A stretch of DNA of 41,665 nucleotides from an uncultured Clostridia bacterium (GTDB taxonomy: Bacteria; Bacillota; Clostridia; Oscillospirales; CAG-272), in contig CAJGEA010000003.1 in assembly GCA_904502015.1 (NCBI GenBank), positions 1 through 41,665 of the forward strand, given 5' to 3'. Below are positions 6,320 to 13,817 of this stretch, piece by piece. Numbering within the stretch: the first letter of the stretch is position 1; the number at the start of each line of letters is the position of its first letter. The translations under genes and the position numbers were made by a program. The notes under the pieces are model-generated. The model worked only from the letters and a program-made list of their open reading frames with translations, searched no databases and was not told where the DNA came from.

Positions 6320-8343
6320 AAGAGCATTTGCCTTTGAAAGAAGTATCGGTGCGAGATCTGTACAACGGCTCGCAGCGAAGCACCTATGAGATCCCCATCT
6401 ACCAACGCAATTACGCATGGGAGAGAGACGAGATCGCCACCTTGATCCAGGACGTTTACGATGCCCTCCTTGCGAATGACACGCGCTGCGGCCGTTACTA
6501 CATTGGAACATTGGTTTCCTATCACCGCGGCGAGGGTGTATATGAGATCATTGACGGACAGCAGCGCTTGACCACCATTAAGATCATTCTGACCGCGTTA
6601 GAGATCCCGACCGCGAGTCGGTTGACCTACCGAGCCAGAAGGAAATCCAATCAAACCATCCAAAGGATGCCGAATTTCGCCGAGGTGGATGAGGTGGACG
6701 AGGGCATTGAGAGGGGATATAAGTACGCGAAAAGCGCTCTCTGTGAGATCGTGAGCCAAGAAAAGCTGGATGCATTCAAGCGCTTCTTGCAGGATAACGT
6801 TCACCTGATCCATTATACGGTGCCCAAGGACATCGACCTGAATCACTATTTTGAGATCATGAACTCCCGTGGAGAGCAGTTGGAAAAGCACGAGATCGTC
6901 AAGGCGCGGATGCTGAATCGCTTGACTACGGAGGATGCCCGCTCAAGATTCCATCTTCTGTGGGAAAGCTGTAGTGAAATGAGCGTGTACGTCCAACAGA
7001 AATACAACGACACGACTGTTTTCGGGAAGAATCATTGTCATTTTGCGGTTTCCAAGTTCGATGATCTGCCATCGGACAGTACCTCGTATCAGAGAAAAAC
7101 CATCCAAGAGATCATAGACGAGGGGCTGTTTGAGAATGTTGTCGCCTCCGCGGACACGGACAAGCCCGACTCCTTCCAGCCGATCATTGATTTTCCTAAC
7201 TTTCTGTTGATCGTGCTGAAGCTGACGCGTATGCAGGAGGAAGGCTTTAAGCCCGCCGATTTCAACCTGGACGATAAGGAACTGCTCTGTGAATTTAGGG
7301 ATGAGCTCCTAACTGAGAAATTTGTCAAGCAATTCGGATATAATTTGCTCAAAGCGAGATATCTTCTGGACAATTTCGTAGTCCATCACGCAAATGAGGA
7401 TGATAATCTCGAGAGTAATCCTTGGAAGCTCCAACGCTGGCAAAAGGAGCCGGGAGGGAAGGGCTATCCTAAGAATCTGTCCGAGAACGACAGCGTTCAA
7501 CAGCAACTGGTGCAGGTGCTTTCTATGTTCGAGGTGTCCTTTACGGCCCGCCAGAGAAAGAATTATCTCTTCTACTGCTTGCTGTATCTGATGGCTCGGA
7601 ATCTGTCTACGGAGAATTTCGACCAAGTACTTCAGGAATATGGTAAGTTCCTGGAGTCGCTGGCTGAAAAGTATTTTAGGGATGTGTATCTGTGCAAGGA
7701 TAATCTGAATCGCATCAATACGCCGCTACCCGGTAGCTTCGACAACATGGTTCTGGATGATAGCGGGGTGAATCGTGACCTTCAAAACCATGCGCCTGAT
7801 TTTGTGTCCATATATGGAGACGGTACCGAGAGATCGAAGGGGATTCCCTTGTTTGTGTTCAATTATCTGGACTATAAGTTGTGGAAGTGCTACGCGACGA
7901 ATCTGTACGGTCAGGACCGGAAGGCGGATGATTCTAAGCGCATAGAATTCTTCTCTGCGCTTGGATGCTCTGATTTTGGATTGAAGATCTTTCAGCAGTT
8001 TTATTTCTCCCGTACCCGCAGAAGTCTGGAGCACTTTTTTCCGCAGGCCAACGTAGGTCCCGATACCTTGAGCGAGCCTCAGATCAACTGCTTCGGTAAC
8101 TATGCCATGATCGGCAGCGAGGCGAACAGTCTTGGCTCCAATTGGCAGCCGAAGGATAAGCTCGGCTATTACCTCGATAACCCTCGCAAGATCAATCCTG
8201 TCAGCGTTGCTTCCTTAAAATTCAGAGTCATGATGCAGATGTGTAGGGATAACCAAATGAATCGGGAAGCAGGTAAGGAATGGACGTTTGAGGACATCAA
8301 GTTGCATCAGGAGAAGATGTTGGCCATTTTGCTTGCAGAGTAA
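6316..8343 (+). CDS. GmrSD-type DUF262-DUF1524 restriction nuclease
   Basis: 675 aa. The N-terminal DUF262 (GmrS-like) domain shows IPIYQRNYAW (about 26-35) and DGQQRLTT (80-87), the nucleotide-sensing or hydrolysing motif of this family. The C-terminal DUF1524 (GmrD-like, HNH-fold) domain shows EHFFPQ (about 572-577), i.e. HxxP, followed by NCFGNYAMIGSEANSLGSNW and a K, the N...N...K part of the active site. Known relatives (GmrSD and other fused DUF262-DUF1524 proteins) are NTP-dependent nucleases that attack modified phage DNA. The middle is long and helical. It starts inside the stop of the preceding gene (ATGA overlap) and is the last gene of the run. All key motifs are intact, so the nuclease looks functional. 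Confidence 0.88.
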   Translation: MKEHLPLKEVSVRDLYNGSQRSTYEIPIYQRNYAWERDEIATLIQDVYDALLANDTRCGRYYIGTLVSYHRGEGVYEIIDGQQRLTTIKIILTALEIPTASRLTYRARRKSNQTIQRMPNFAEVDEVDEGIERGYKYAKSALCEIVSQEKLDAFKRFLQDNVHLIHYTVPKDIDLNHYFEIMNSRGEQLEKHEIVKARMLNRLTTEDARSRFHLLWESCSEMSVYVQQKYNDTTVFGKNHCHFAVSKFDDLPSDSTSYQRKTIQEIIDEGLFENVVASADTDKPDSFQPIIDFPNFLLIVLKLTRMQEEGFKPADFNLDDKELLCEFRDELLTEKFVKQFGYNLLKARYLLDNFVVHHANEDDNLESNPWKLQRWQKEPGGKGYPKNLSENDSVQQQLVQVLSMFEVSFTARQRKNYLFYCLLYLMARNLSTENFDQVLQEYGKFLESLAEKYFRDVYLCKDNLNRINTPLPGSFDNMVLDDSGVNRDLQNHAPDFVSIYGDGTERSKGIPLFVFNYLDYKLWKCYATNLYGQDRKADDSKRIEFFSALGCSDFGLKIFQQFYFSRTRRSLEHFFPQANVGPDTLSEPQINCFGNYAMIGSEANSLGSNWQPKDKLGYYLDNPRKINPVSVASLKFRVMMQMCRDNQMNREAGKEWTFEDIKLHQEKMLAILLAE

Positions 8344-8393
8344 AACCACGTTGTTTTCCCTTCGCTTTTTTGACGCTCCTCCCCCAAACAGAA

Positions 8394-8438
8394 GCCGAGC
8401 CGGCCGCTCTCCTCAGAGCCTCCGACTCGGCGCTTTTG
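8394..8438 (+). terminator. Terminator hairpin after the island
   Basis: GCCGAG (8394-8399) pairs with CTCGGC (8426-8431), with an inner GCTCT/AGAGC stem, then GCTTTTGTG. It lies 50 bases after the DUF262-DUF1524 stop. Confidence 0.65.
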
Positions 8439-8450
8439 TGTAAAAAAACG

Positions 8451-8656
8451 TCATTTTTCAGCCCGTTTGTATGCTGCAAAAGTCATTGTGCCGTAATGAT
8501 AATTCCATACTTCACTCCGTTTTATACTCCCTTTGGGCCCGACTCCTTCGCTCGTGTTTTGCGGTTTGCGCGGACTCGCCATCCGGCCACCCATGCTGCC
8601 TAACGAGCGGTCAGGTCGCCGTCGTAGCCCACGCCAAGGTGATGAAGCAAGGGCAT
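8451..8656 (-). pseudogene. Decayed alpha/beta SASP gene fragment
   Basis: Read leftwards, 8656-8600 gives LGVGYDGDLTAR and then TAG; a frame change at 8601-8602 then gives GSMGGRM (about 8600-8580). Together these are the C-terminal SASP blocks GYxGDLT(S/A)R and GS.GG.M, separated by what looks like a 4-base deletion. After GGRM the similarity stops, though the frame stays open to a TGA at 8451-8453. The N-terminal SASP half (LVPEA...) is missing. It is on the same strand as the intact SASP at 1-114. It is too broken to make a normal SASP. Confidence 0.6.
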
Positions 8657-8663
8657 AAAATCG

Positions 8664-8695
8664 CGGGGAGTTTTCGGACTCCCCGTTGTTGTTTT
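8664..8695 (+). terminator. Rho-independent terminator
   Basis: CGGGGAGT (8664-8671), loop TTTCGG, ACTCCCCG (8678-8685), then TTGTTGTTTT. It probably shields the polysaccharide locus from upstream transcription. Confidence 0.75.
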
Positions 8696-8815
8696 CTATA
8701 TGCGGATCGGCCTTGCATAGTTACCCACCGTTTATCGAAGCGCGTCATACTGGCTCATGACTGGCAGGTTTATTGACGAAAAAAACTAAAAAGTCTTGTT
8801 TCTTTTCCAAAAGTC

Positions 8816-8844
8816 TTGACAGTTGCATTGATTTGTGGTAAAAT
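8816..8844 (+). promoter_or_regulatory. Strong sigma-A type promoter of the polysaccharide locus (P1)
   Basis: TTGACA (8816-8821, perfect), 17-bp spacer, TAAAAT (8839-8844). The region 8696-8990 otherwise holds no gene; a GC-rich stretch at 8928-8970 lies between the promoters and the first start codon and could fold in the leader. Confidence 0.75.
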
Positions 8845-8876
8845 TATCATAGGGAAAATGGGTTTACTATACCTTT

Positions 8877-8906
8877 TTGAAGTAGTCTAAATAGCCCTGC
8901 TATAAT
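8877..8906 (+). promoter_or_regulatory. Second sigma-A type promoter (P2)
   Basis: TTGAAG (8877-8882), 18-bp spacer, TATAAT (8901-8906, perfect). It lies about 60 bases downstream of P1 and in the same direction. Confidence 0.65.
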
Positions 8907-8998
8907 ATATGATATAAATAGCATGACCGCGCCCCGGCGCGGCGCGCCCCCAACGCCTGCGCGAGGGAGGGGGCAAAACCCAATCGGAGGTGATTCCC

Positions 8999-9685
8999 GT
9001 GTATACACATTTTTTTAAGCGAGCGATTGACCTGGTGCTGTCGCTGATCGGCGCCATCGTATTGCTGCCCGTGTTCCTTATCATTTCCGTGGCGATCCTG
9101 ATCGACGATCCCGGCCCGATCTTCTTCCGCCAAAAACGCGTGGGAAAAGGGAAAAAGCTGTTTTGGCTTCACAAGTTCCGCAGCATGAAGGTCAAAACCC
9201 CCGATCTGCCCACCCATCTGTTGCAGAATCCCGATCAGTACATAACGAGAGTGGGGCGGTTCCTTCGCAAAACCAGCCTTGACGAGCTTCCCCAAGTGTG
9301 GGATATCCTGTTCAATAAAATGTCCATCATCGGCCCCCGTCCCGCACTGTGGAATCAGGACGATCTGATTGCCGAGCGTGATCGCTACGGCGCGAACGAT
9401 ATCAAGCCCGGGCTCACGGGCTGGGCACAGATCAACGGACGCGACGAGCTGGAGATCCCCGTGAAGGCTAAGCTCGACGGCGAATACGTGGAAAGAATGA
9501 GCTTTGCGTTTGACTGCAAGTGCTTCTTCGGCACCATCAAAAGCGTGCTGACCTCCGACGGCGTCGTTGAAGGCGGTACGGGCGAGATGGAACGGCAAAA
9601 GGCACAAGACGCGCAGAGCGCCGCGCAGAGTGCGCAGGAAGCGCAGAATGTGCAAGAGCAAGAAAAGGAAACCATCGTCAAATGA
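8999..9685 (+). CDS. Bacterial sugar transferase (undecaprenyl-phosphate phosphoglycosyl transferase)
   Basis: 228 aa. It is the monotopic phosphoglycosyl transferase that starts polymer synthesis by moving a sugar-1-phosphate onto undecaprenyl phosphate at the inner face of the membrane. An N-terminal membrane helix (about 10-35) is followed by the family motifs KFRSM, KTSLDELPQVWDI, MSIIGPRP and KPGLTGWAQINGRDEL. I choose the GTG at 8999, eight bases after CGGAGG, over the GTG at 8990, which overlaps that ribosome site. After the catalytic domain there is an unusual 30-residue tail rich in Ala, Gln and Glu (about 198-228), encoded by imperfect GCGCAGA-like repeats. It is first in the locus and overlaps the next gene by four bases. 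Confidence 0.93.
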   Translation: MYTHFFKRAIDLVLSLIGAIVLLPVFLIISVAILIDDPGPIFFRQKRVGKGKKLFWLHKFRSMKVKTPDLPTHLLQNPDQYITRVGRFLRKTSLDELPQVWDILFNKMSIIGPRPALWNQDDLIAERDRYGANDIKPGLTGWAQINGRDELEIPVKAKLDGEYVERMSFAFDCKCFFGTIKSVLTSDGVVEGGTGEMERQKAQDAQSAAQSAQEAQNVQEQEKETIVK

Positions 9686-10527
9686 AACGAGTTCTCATAA
9701 CAGGCGCGAACAGCTACATAGGCACCTCGTTTGAAGCATTTTTGCATGCGTTCGGCGACGAGTACCTCGTTGATACCGTGGATATGCTGGACGGGGCATG
9801 GCGCGACACCGACTTTTCCGTCTACGACTCGGTATTTCACGTGGCGGGTATTGCGCACCAAAAGGAAACCCGCGATAACGCGGAGTCGTACTATAAGGTC
9901 AACCGCGATCTGGCCATCGAGGTTGCCGCCAAGGCCAAGGCCGACGGCGTCAGACAGTTCGTATTTCTAAGCTCTATGAGCGTATACGGACGGGACACGG
10001 GCGTGATCACCCGCGACACCGAGCCCGCCCCCGGGAGCCACTACGGCAAATCCAAATGGCAGGCCGAGCAGGAAATCGCCAAGCTTGCGGACGAGGGCTT
10101 CCGCGTTTGCGTCCTGCGCCCCCCGATGGTGTACGGAAAAGGCTGTAAGGGCAATTTCAATACCGTGTGCCGTCTGGTGGAAAAGCTCCCCATCTTCCCC
10201 TACGTGAGGAATCGGCGCAGCATGATCTACGTGGACAATCTCAGCTCCTTCGTCAAGCTGTGCATTGACAAAGAGCTTGCGGGCGTGTACTTCCCCCAGA
10301 ACCGCGACTACGTGGCAACCGTGGACATGGCCCGCGGCATTGCCTCGGCTTTGAATCGTAAGTTCCGCCCCGAATATTTGACGGGGCTGGGCGTATGTAT
10401 TTTGCGGTTGTTTTACCCTACGGCCAAAAAGGGCTTCGGGTCGCTCGTATACCGCGACACCGAGGAGTTCGGGTTTTCCTACGTGATCGTGGAAAACGAG
10501 CAGAGTTTTATAGACAGCGTTCTTTGA
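9682..10527 (+). CDS. NAD-dependent epimerase/dehydratase (extended SDR)
   Basis: 281 aa. The Rossmann motif GANSYIG (8-14) and the catalytic YGKSK (Y121, K125) with an upstream SSMS block identify an extended short-chain dehydrogenase acting on nucleotide sugars. The substrate cannot be told from sequence; relatives next to sugar transferases often complete or epimerise the first sugar. At 281 aa it is slightly shorter than typical epimerases (about 310-330), with a short C-terminal substrate domain. The ATG overlaps the stop of the sugar transferase, so the two are likely translated together. Confidence 0.88.
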   Translation: MKRVLITGANSYIGTSFEAFLHAFGDEYLVDTVDMLDGAWRDTDFSVYDSVFHVAGIAHQKETRDNAESYYKVNRDLAIEVAAKAKADGVRQFVFLSSMSVYGRDTGVITRDTEPAPGSHYGKSKWQAEQEIAKLADEGFRVCVLRPPMVYGKGCKGNFNTVCRLVEKLPIFPYVRNRRSMIYVDNLSSFVKLCIDKELAGVYFPQNRDYVATVDMARGIASALNRKFRPEYLTGLGVCILRLFYPTAKKGFGSLVYRDTEEFGFSYVIVENEQSFIDSVL

Positions 10528-10540
10528 GAGGAGAAGCATT

Positions 10541-11299
10541 ATGGTCAGTATCGTGATGCCCGCGTACAATGCGGCTAAAACCATCCGCGCCTCGGTGGAA
10601 TCCATACAAGCCCAGACCGTGACGGATTGGGAGCTGGTCGTCATTGACGACGGCTCGAAGGACGATACGGCGGCCATACTTACCGAATTGGCTGCGGGTG
10701 ATTCCCGTATTCGCTTTTTGCAAAACGAAAAGAACAGCGGGGCATCCTACACCCGCAACCGCGCCGTAGAGCTGGCGCAGGGCGAGTGGATCGCGTTTCT
10801 CGACAGCGACGATATGTGGAAGCCCGACAAGCTGGAAAAACAGCTCAGGCTGGCGGACGAGCATCCCGACATGGTGATCTGCTATACCGCATCCTCCTTC
10901 ATCAACGATGACGGAGAGCCGTACGGCTACGTGATGCAGGCCGTGGAGAAGATGACCTACAAAATGCTCCTGAAACGGAATCTGCTATCCTGCTCCTCGG
11001 TTATGATCCGCGCATCGGTCATGAAGGGCGTCAAGATGCCGAGCGACAAGATGCACGAGGATTACTACGTGTGGCTCACCGTCGTTCGGAAGTGCGGCGT
11101 GGCGTACGGCATCAACGAGCCGTTGCTGATCTACCGCCTGTGCGCCAACTCCAAGTCCAGCAACCGCATCAAGTCTGCGAAAATGCTGTTCAATGCCTAC
11201 CGCGCGGTAGGGTATAACCCGATCACATCGGCGTGGCTTACGTTCCGATACACCTTCCACAGCGTGAGCAAAAGACGGAATATATATAAATCGGTTTGA
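10541..11299 (+). CDS. Glycosyltransferase family 2
   Basis: 252 aa, GT-A fold. It opens with MVSIVMPAYNA, then VVIDDGSKDDT and FLDSDDMW (D88-D91, the metal-binding DxD-type region), all typical of family 2. It probably adds one sugar of the repeat unit on the cytoplasmic side. A GAGAGGAGAAG site precedes the ATG at 10541, 13 bases after the SDR gene. The C-terminus is short and without membrane helices. Confidence 0.92.
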   Translation: MVSIVMPAYNAAKTIRASVESIQAQTVTDWELVVIDDGSKDDTAAILTELAAGDSRIRFLQNEKNSGASYTRNRAVELAQGEWIAFLDSDDMWKPDKLEKQLRLADEHPDMVICYTASSFINDDGEPYGYVMQAVEKMTYKMLLKRNLLSCSSVMIRASVMKGVKMPSDKMHEDYYVWLTVVRKCGVAYGINEPLLIYRLCANSKSSNRIKSAKMLFNAYRAVGYNPITSAWLTFRYTFHSVSKRRNIYKSV

Positions 11300-11316
11300 A
11301 GCAGAGGAAGAAAGAT

Positions 11317-12168
11317 ATGAATACATTGAATCAGCACCAGACGGTGCTGTTGGAACTGCTGAAGGAATTTGACAGGGTGTGCCGAAAGAACGACATCCCC
11401 TACGTGGTGTTCTGCGGAAGTGCCATCGGTATCGTCCGTCATCAGGGCTTCATTCCGTGGGATGACGATCTGGACGTGTGCCTTTTGCGCGAGGATTACG
11501 AGCGGCTCCTGAAGCTCCCTGCCTCGGAGTGGGACGAGAAGTACTTTTTACAAGCCGAGTTCTCGGAGCATTGGCCCATGAACTTCTCCAAGCTCCGCAA
11601 GAACAATACCACCTGCCTTGAGAAATATCACCCCAAGGATCCCGCGCACCATCAGGGCATCTACATCGACGTGTTCCCCTGCGATAACGCGGCGGCTACC
11701 GAAAAGAAACGCAAATGGCAGTTCTACGCATCCCGCGTGGTGGTGGCCAAGGCGCTGGGCCGCCGAGGCTACGAAACCAACAGCAAGGGCAAAAAGCTCT
11801 TTATGGCGCTTTGCAAGCTGCTCCCCATGAAGTTCTTTCATAATTGGGCGAAGGGTACGAGGCTGGAAAACAGCGAGTACGTACATACGTTCCTGGCTTG
11901 CACCTCCAAGCCGAAGAAGGGCACCTACCGCCGCGAGTGGTTTACCGAGCGGGTGGATATGGATTTTGAGGACATGAAGGCCCCCGTGTCGGCGCACTAC
12001 GACGAGCTGCTGACCACCATGTACGGCGACTATATGCGCATCCCCTCGGAGGACGAGCGCCAGATCAAGGTTCACGCTATCCTCATTGATACCGAGAAGA
12101 ATTACACCGAGTACGAGCACTACCGCGACGGCATGACGTGGGACGTTCACACCCGCAACATTCACTGA
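11317..12168 (+). CDS. LicD family phosphotransferase
   Basis: 283 aa. The hallmark sequence FCGSAIGIVRHQGFIPWDDD (about 29-51) followed by LDV is that of LicD proteins, which move a phosphorylated group (phosphocholine in pneumococcus; other phospho-substituents elsewhere) from a CDP-activated donor onto a surface glycan. The aspartate cluster WDDDLD (48-53) is the predicted metal/nucleotide site. The ATG at 11317 follows GAGGAAG; an in-frame extension to 11296 overlaps the GT2 gene and lacks a site. The next three genes could make the activated donor for this enzyme, which is inference from order. Confidence 0.9.
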   Translation: MNTLNQHQTVLLELLKEFDRVCRKNDIPYVVFCGSAIGIVRHQGFIPWDDDLDVCLLREDYERLLKLPASEWDEKYFLQAEFSEHWPMNFSKLRKNNTTCLEKYHPKDPAHHQGIYIDVFPCDNAAATEKKRKWQFYASRVVVAKALGRRGYETNSKGKKLFMALCKLLPMKFFHNWAKGTRLENSEYVHTFLACTSKPKKGTYRREWFTERVDMDFEDMKAPVSAHYDELLTTMYGDYMRIPSEDERQIKVHAILIDTEKNYTEYEHYRDGMTWDVHTRNIH

Positions 12169-12176
12169 CAGTTAGC

Positions 12177-13109
12177 ATGAAGGCTATGAATGTAAATCGC
12201 ACGCCCATCGTCGTTACCGCGGGCTCAAACTATTTGGACATTGATGCCTATGCCTGCTGTGTGGCGATGAAGGAGCTGCTGACGCTGAAAGGGGAGTGTG
12301 CCGTAGCCTGTTCGGGCGCGGTGACCAATTACAGCGTTTGCGATTCCCTCGTGGAGGAGGGACAGATTCTGACCGCTCTCCCCGAGGATATCCATTCGGA
12401 GGAGGCACGATATATCATCGTGGACGTGTCCGATCCCGATTACATCAAGGGCGCGGCTCCCCTCGGGCGCGTGTCCGAGGTGTACGATCACCACGTGGGC
12501 TTTGAGGCCTATTGGCAAGAGCGCATAGGTGAGGGCGCGCGCATTGAGTTTATCGGCGCGGCGGCCACCCTGATCTACCGCGAATGGAAAAAAGCGGGGC
12601 TTGAGCGCCAAATGACGCGCCCTACGGCGCGCCTGCTGATGGCCGCTATTCTGGACAACACCTTGGATCTGACGTCCTCCAACACCACCGAGGAGGACAG
12701 GGAAGCGTTTGCCGCGTTGTGTCGGCAAGCGGGCGAGGACGATACCTTCCGCGCCACCTACTTTTCCGAGGTGCAGAAGAACGTGGAGGCAGATCTCCAA
12801 AACGCCCTGAAAAACGATATCAAGCGCATCGGTGACCACCCCGTGTTGCCCGCTTACGTGGCGCAGCTCTGCGTCTGGGACGCTGAGGGTATGCTGGAAA
12901 AGCTCCCCTCCATCCGCGCGTGGCTGGACGGCCTCGCGGGCGGCTGGATGCTCAACCTGATTGATATCAACCGCCGATGCAGCTATTTCGTTTGCGACGG
13001 GCGGGAGTGTCAGGCAAGGCTGGGAGAGATCTTCGGCATCCGCTTTGAGGACGGCGTGGCCAAGTCGGACAAACCGTATCTCAGAAAACAAATTTTGAAA
13101 ATGTGTTAA
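12177..13109 (+). CDS. DHH-family phosphoesterase, family II pyrophosphatase-like
   Basis: 310 aa, about the length of family II (Mn-dependent) inorganic pyrophosphatases. Visible motifs in order: NYLDIDAY near the N-terminus (D.D), VDVSDPDY (about 85-92), VYDHHVG (DHH at 104-106), and ILDNTLDLTSSNTTEEDREA, which mirrors the SDTL..kSpt.T..D block of PpaC. The first metal-ligand histidine (HxNPDTD in the family) is a serine here (SNYLDID), so metal binding may differ. It may remove pyrophosphate made by the neighbouring nucleotidyltransferase, or act on another phosphate compound. The start is taken as the ATG at 12177, nine bases after licD; the ribosome site is weak and the ATG at 12186 is an alternative. 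Confidence 0.75.
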   Translation: MKAMNVNRTPIVVTAGSNYLDIDAYACCVAMKELLTLKGECAVACSGAVTNYSVCDSLVEEGQILTALPEDIHSEEARYIIVDVSDPDYIKGAAPLGRVSEVYDHHVGFEAYWQERIGEGARIEFIGAAATLIYREWKKAGLERQMTRPTARLLMAAILDNTLDLTSSNTTEEDREAFAALCRQAGEDDTFRATYFSEVQKNVEADLQNALKNDIKRIGDHPVLPAYVAQLCVWDAEGMLEKLPSIRAWLDGLAGGWMLNLIDINRRCSYFVCDGRECQARLGEIFGIRFEDGVAKSDKPYLRKQILKMC

Positions 13110-13207
13110 GCTCAACGCGACGGGAAGGAAATAGGGATACACCCGACGAGTCACGCGGAATTTAACGTATTTTATAAAAAGAAATCAAGAAATGGAGGTA
13201 ACCGCCA

Positions 13208-13759
13208 ATGGTAGAATTGGGATTCATTCATGGCAGATTTCAACTGTTTCACAATGATCACCTGAACTACGCCTTGCTTGCCAAAGCGCAATGCAAGAAG
13301 CTGATCGTGGGCATCACGTCCCCCGAGAACGCCACCCTGATCCGCGAGGAGATCGATCCACACCGAAGCGAAGCCGCTTCCAACCCCTTCACCTTTTACG
13401 AGAGATTCAATATGGCGAAGCTCGCCCTGCTTGAGGCAGGCATCCCGAGAGAAGATTTTGAGATCGTTCCGTATCCCATCGAGCGTCCCGAGATCCTTTA
13501 CAACTACGTTCCTCTGAGCGCAACGTCATTTTTCACCATCTATGACGATTGGGGCTACGAAAAGCTCCACAGACTCGGAGAACTGGGATACGGCACCCAC
13601 GTGCTGTTCGATAAGAGAGAAAAGGCCATGTGCAGCACCGAAATCAGACAGAAGATCGTCAACGGCGATGAATGGAAGGACATGGTTCCCCATGCGGTGT
13701 ATGAGTACATTATCGAAAACAATCTTACCGAAAAGGTGTTGCAAGTCCTGAAGAAATAA
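13208..13759 (+). CDS. NadM-like nucleotidyltransferase
   Basis: 183 aa. It begins MVELGFIHGRFQLFHNDH, where GRFQ.FH..H (9-18) is the nucleotide-binding HxGH-type motif of the cytidylyl/adenylyltransferase superfamily in the NadM form, and ends with CSTEIR (142-147), the STxxR motif. Length agrees with NadM-type enzymes. A clear GGAGG site precedes the ATG at 13208. Inside a polysaccharide locus, beside LicD and two phosphatase-like genes, an NDP-activated donor of a small phosphorylated compound is more likely as product than NAD. The substrate is not known. A 98-base gap separates it from the DHH gene. Confidence 0.8.
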   Translation: MVELGFIHGRFQLFHNDHLNYALLAKAQCKKLIVGITSPENATLIREEIDPHRSEAASNPFTFYERFNMAKLALLEAGIPREDFEIVPYPIERPEILYNYVPLSATSFFTIYDDWGYEKLHRLGELGYGTHVLFDKREKAMCSTEIRQKIVNGDEWKDMVPHAVYEYIIENNLTEKVLQVLKK

Positions 13760-13817
13760 GCCAAACTCCCACATTCAAAACGAAAATACAGAAAAAGGAG
13801 CGCGGCCCATATCTTGC

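Noticed and set aside
8928..8990. Riboswitch or leader attenuator before the sugar transferase
   Set aside because: The stretch is GC-rich and can fold, but I cannot match any known riboswitch class or find a terminator/antiterminator pair.
13208..13759. Second NAD-synthesis enzyme working with the NMNAT-PARG fusion
   Set aside because: It is related in fold but lies 8.5 kb away inside the polysaccharide locus beside LicD, so a role in making a glycan donor is more likely.
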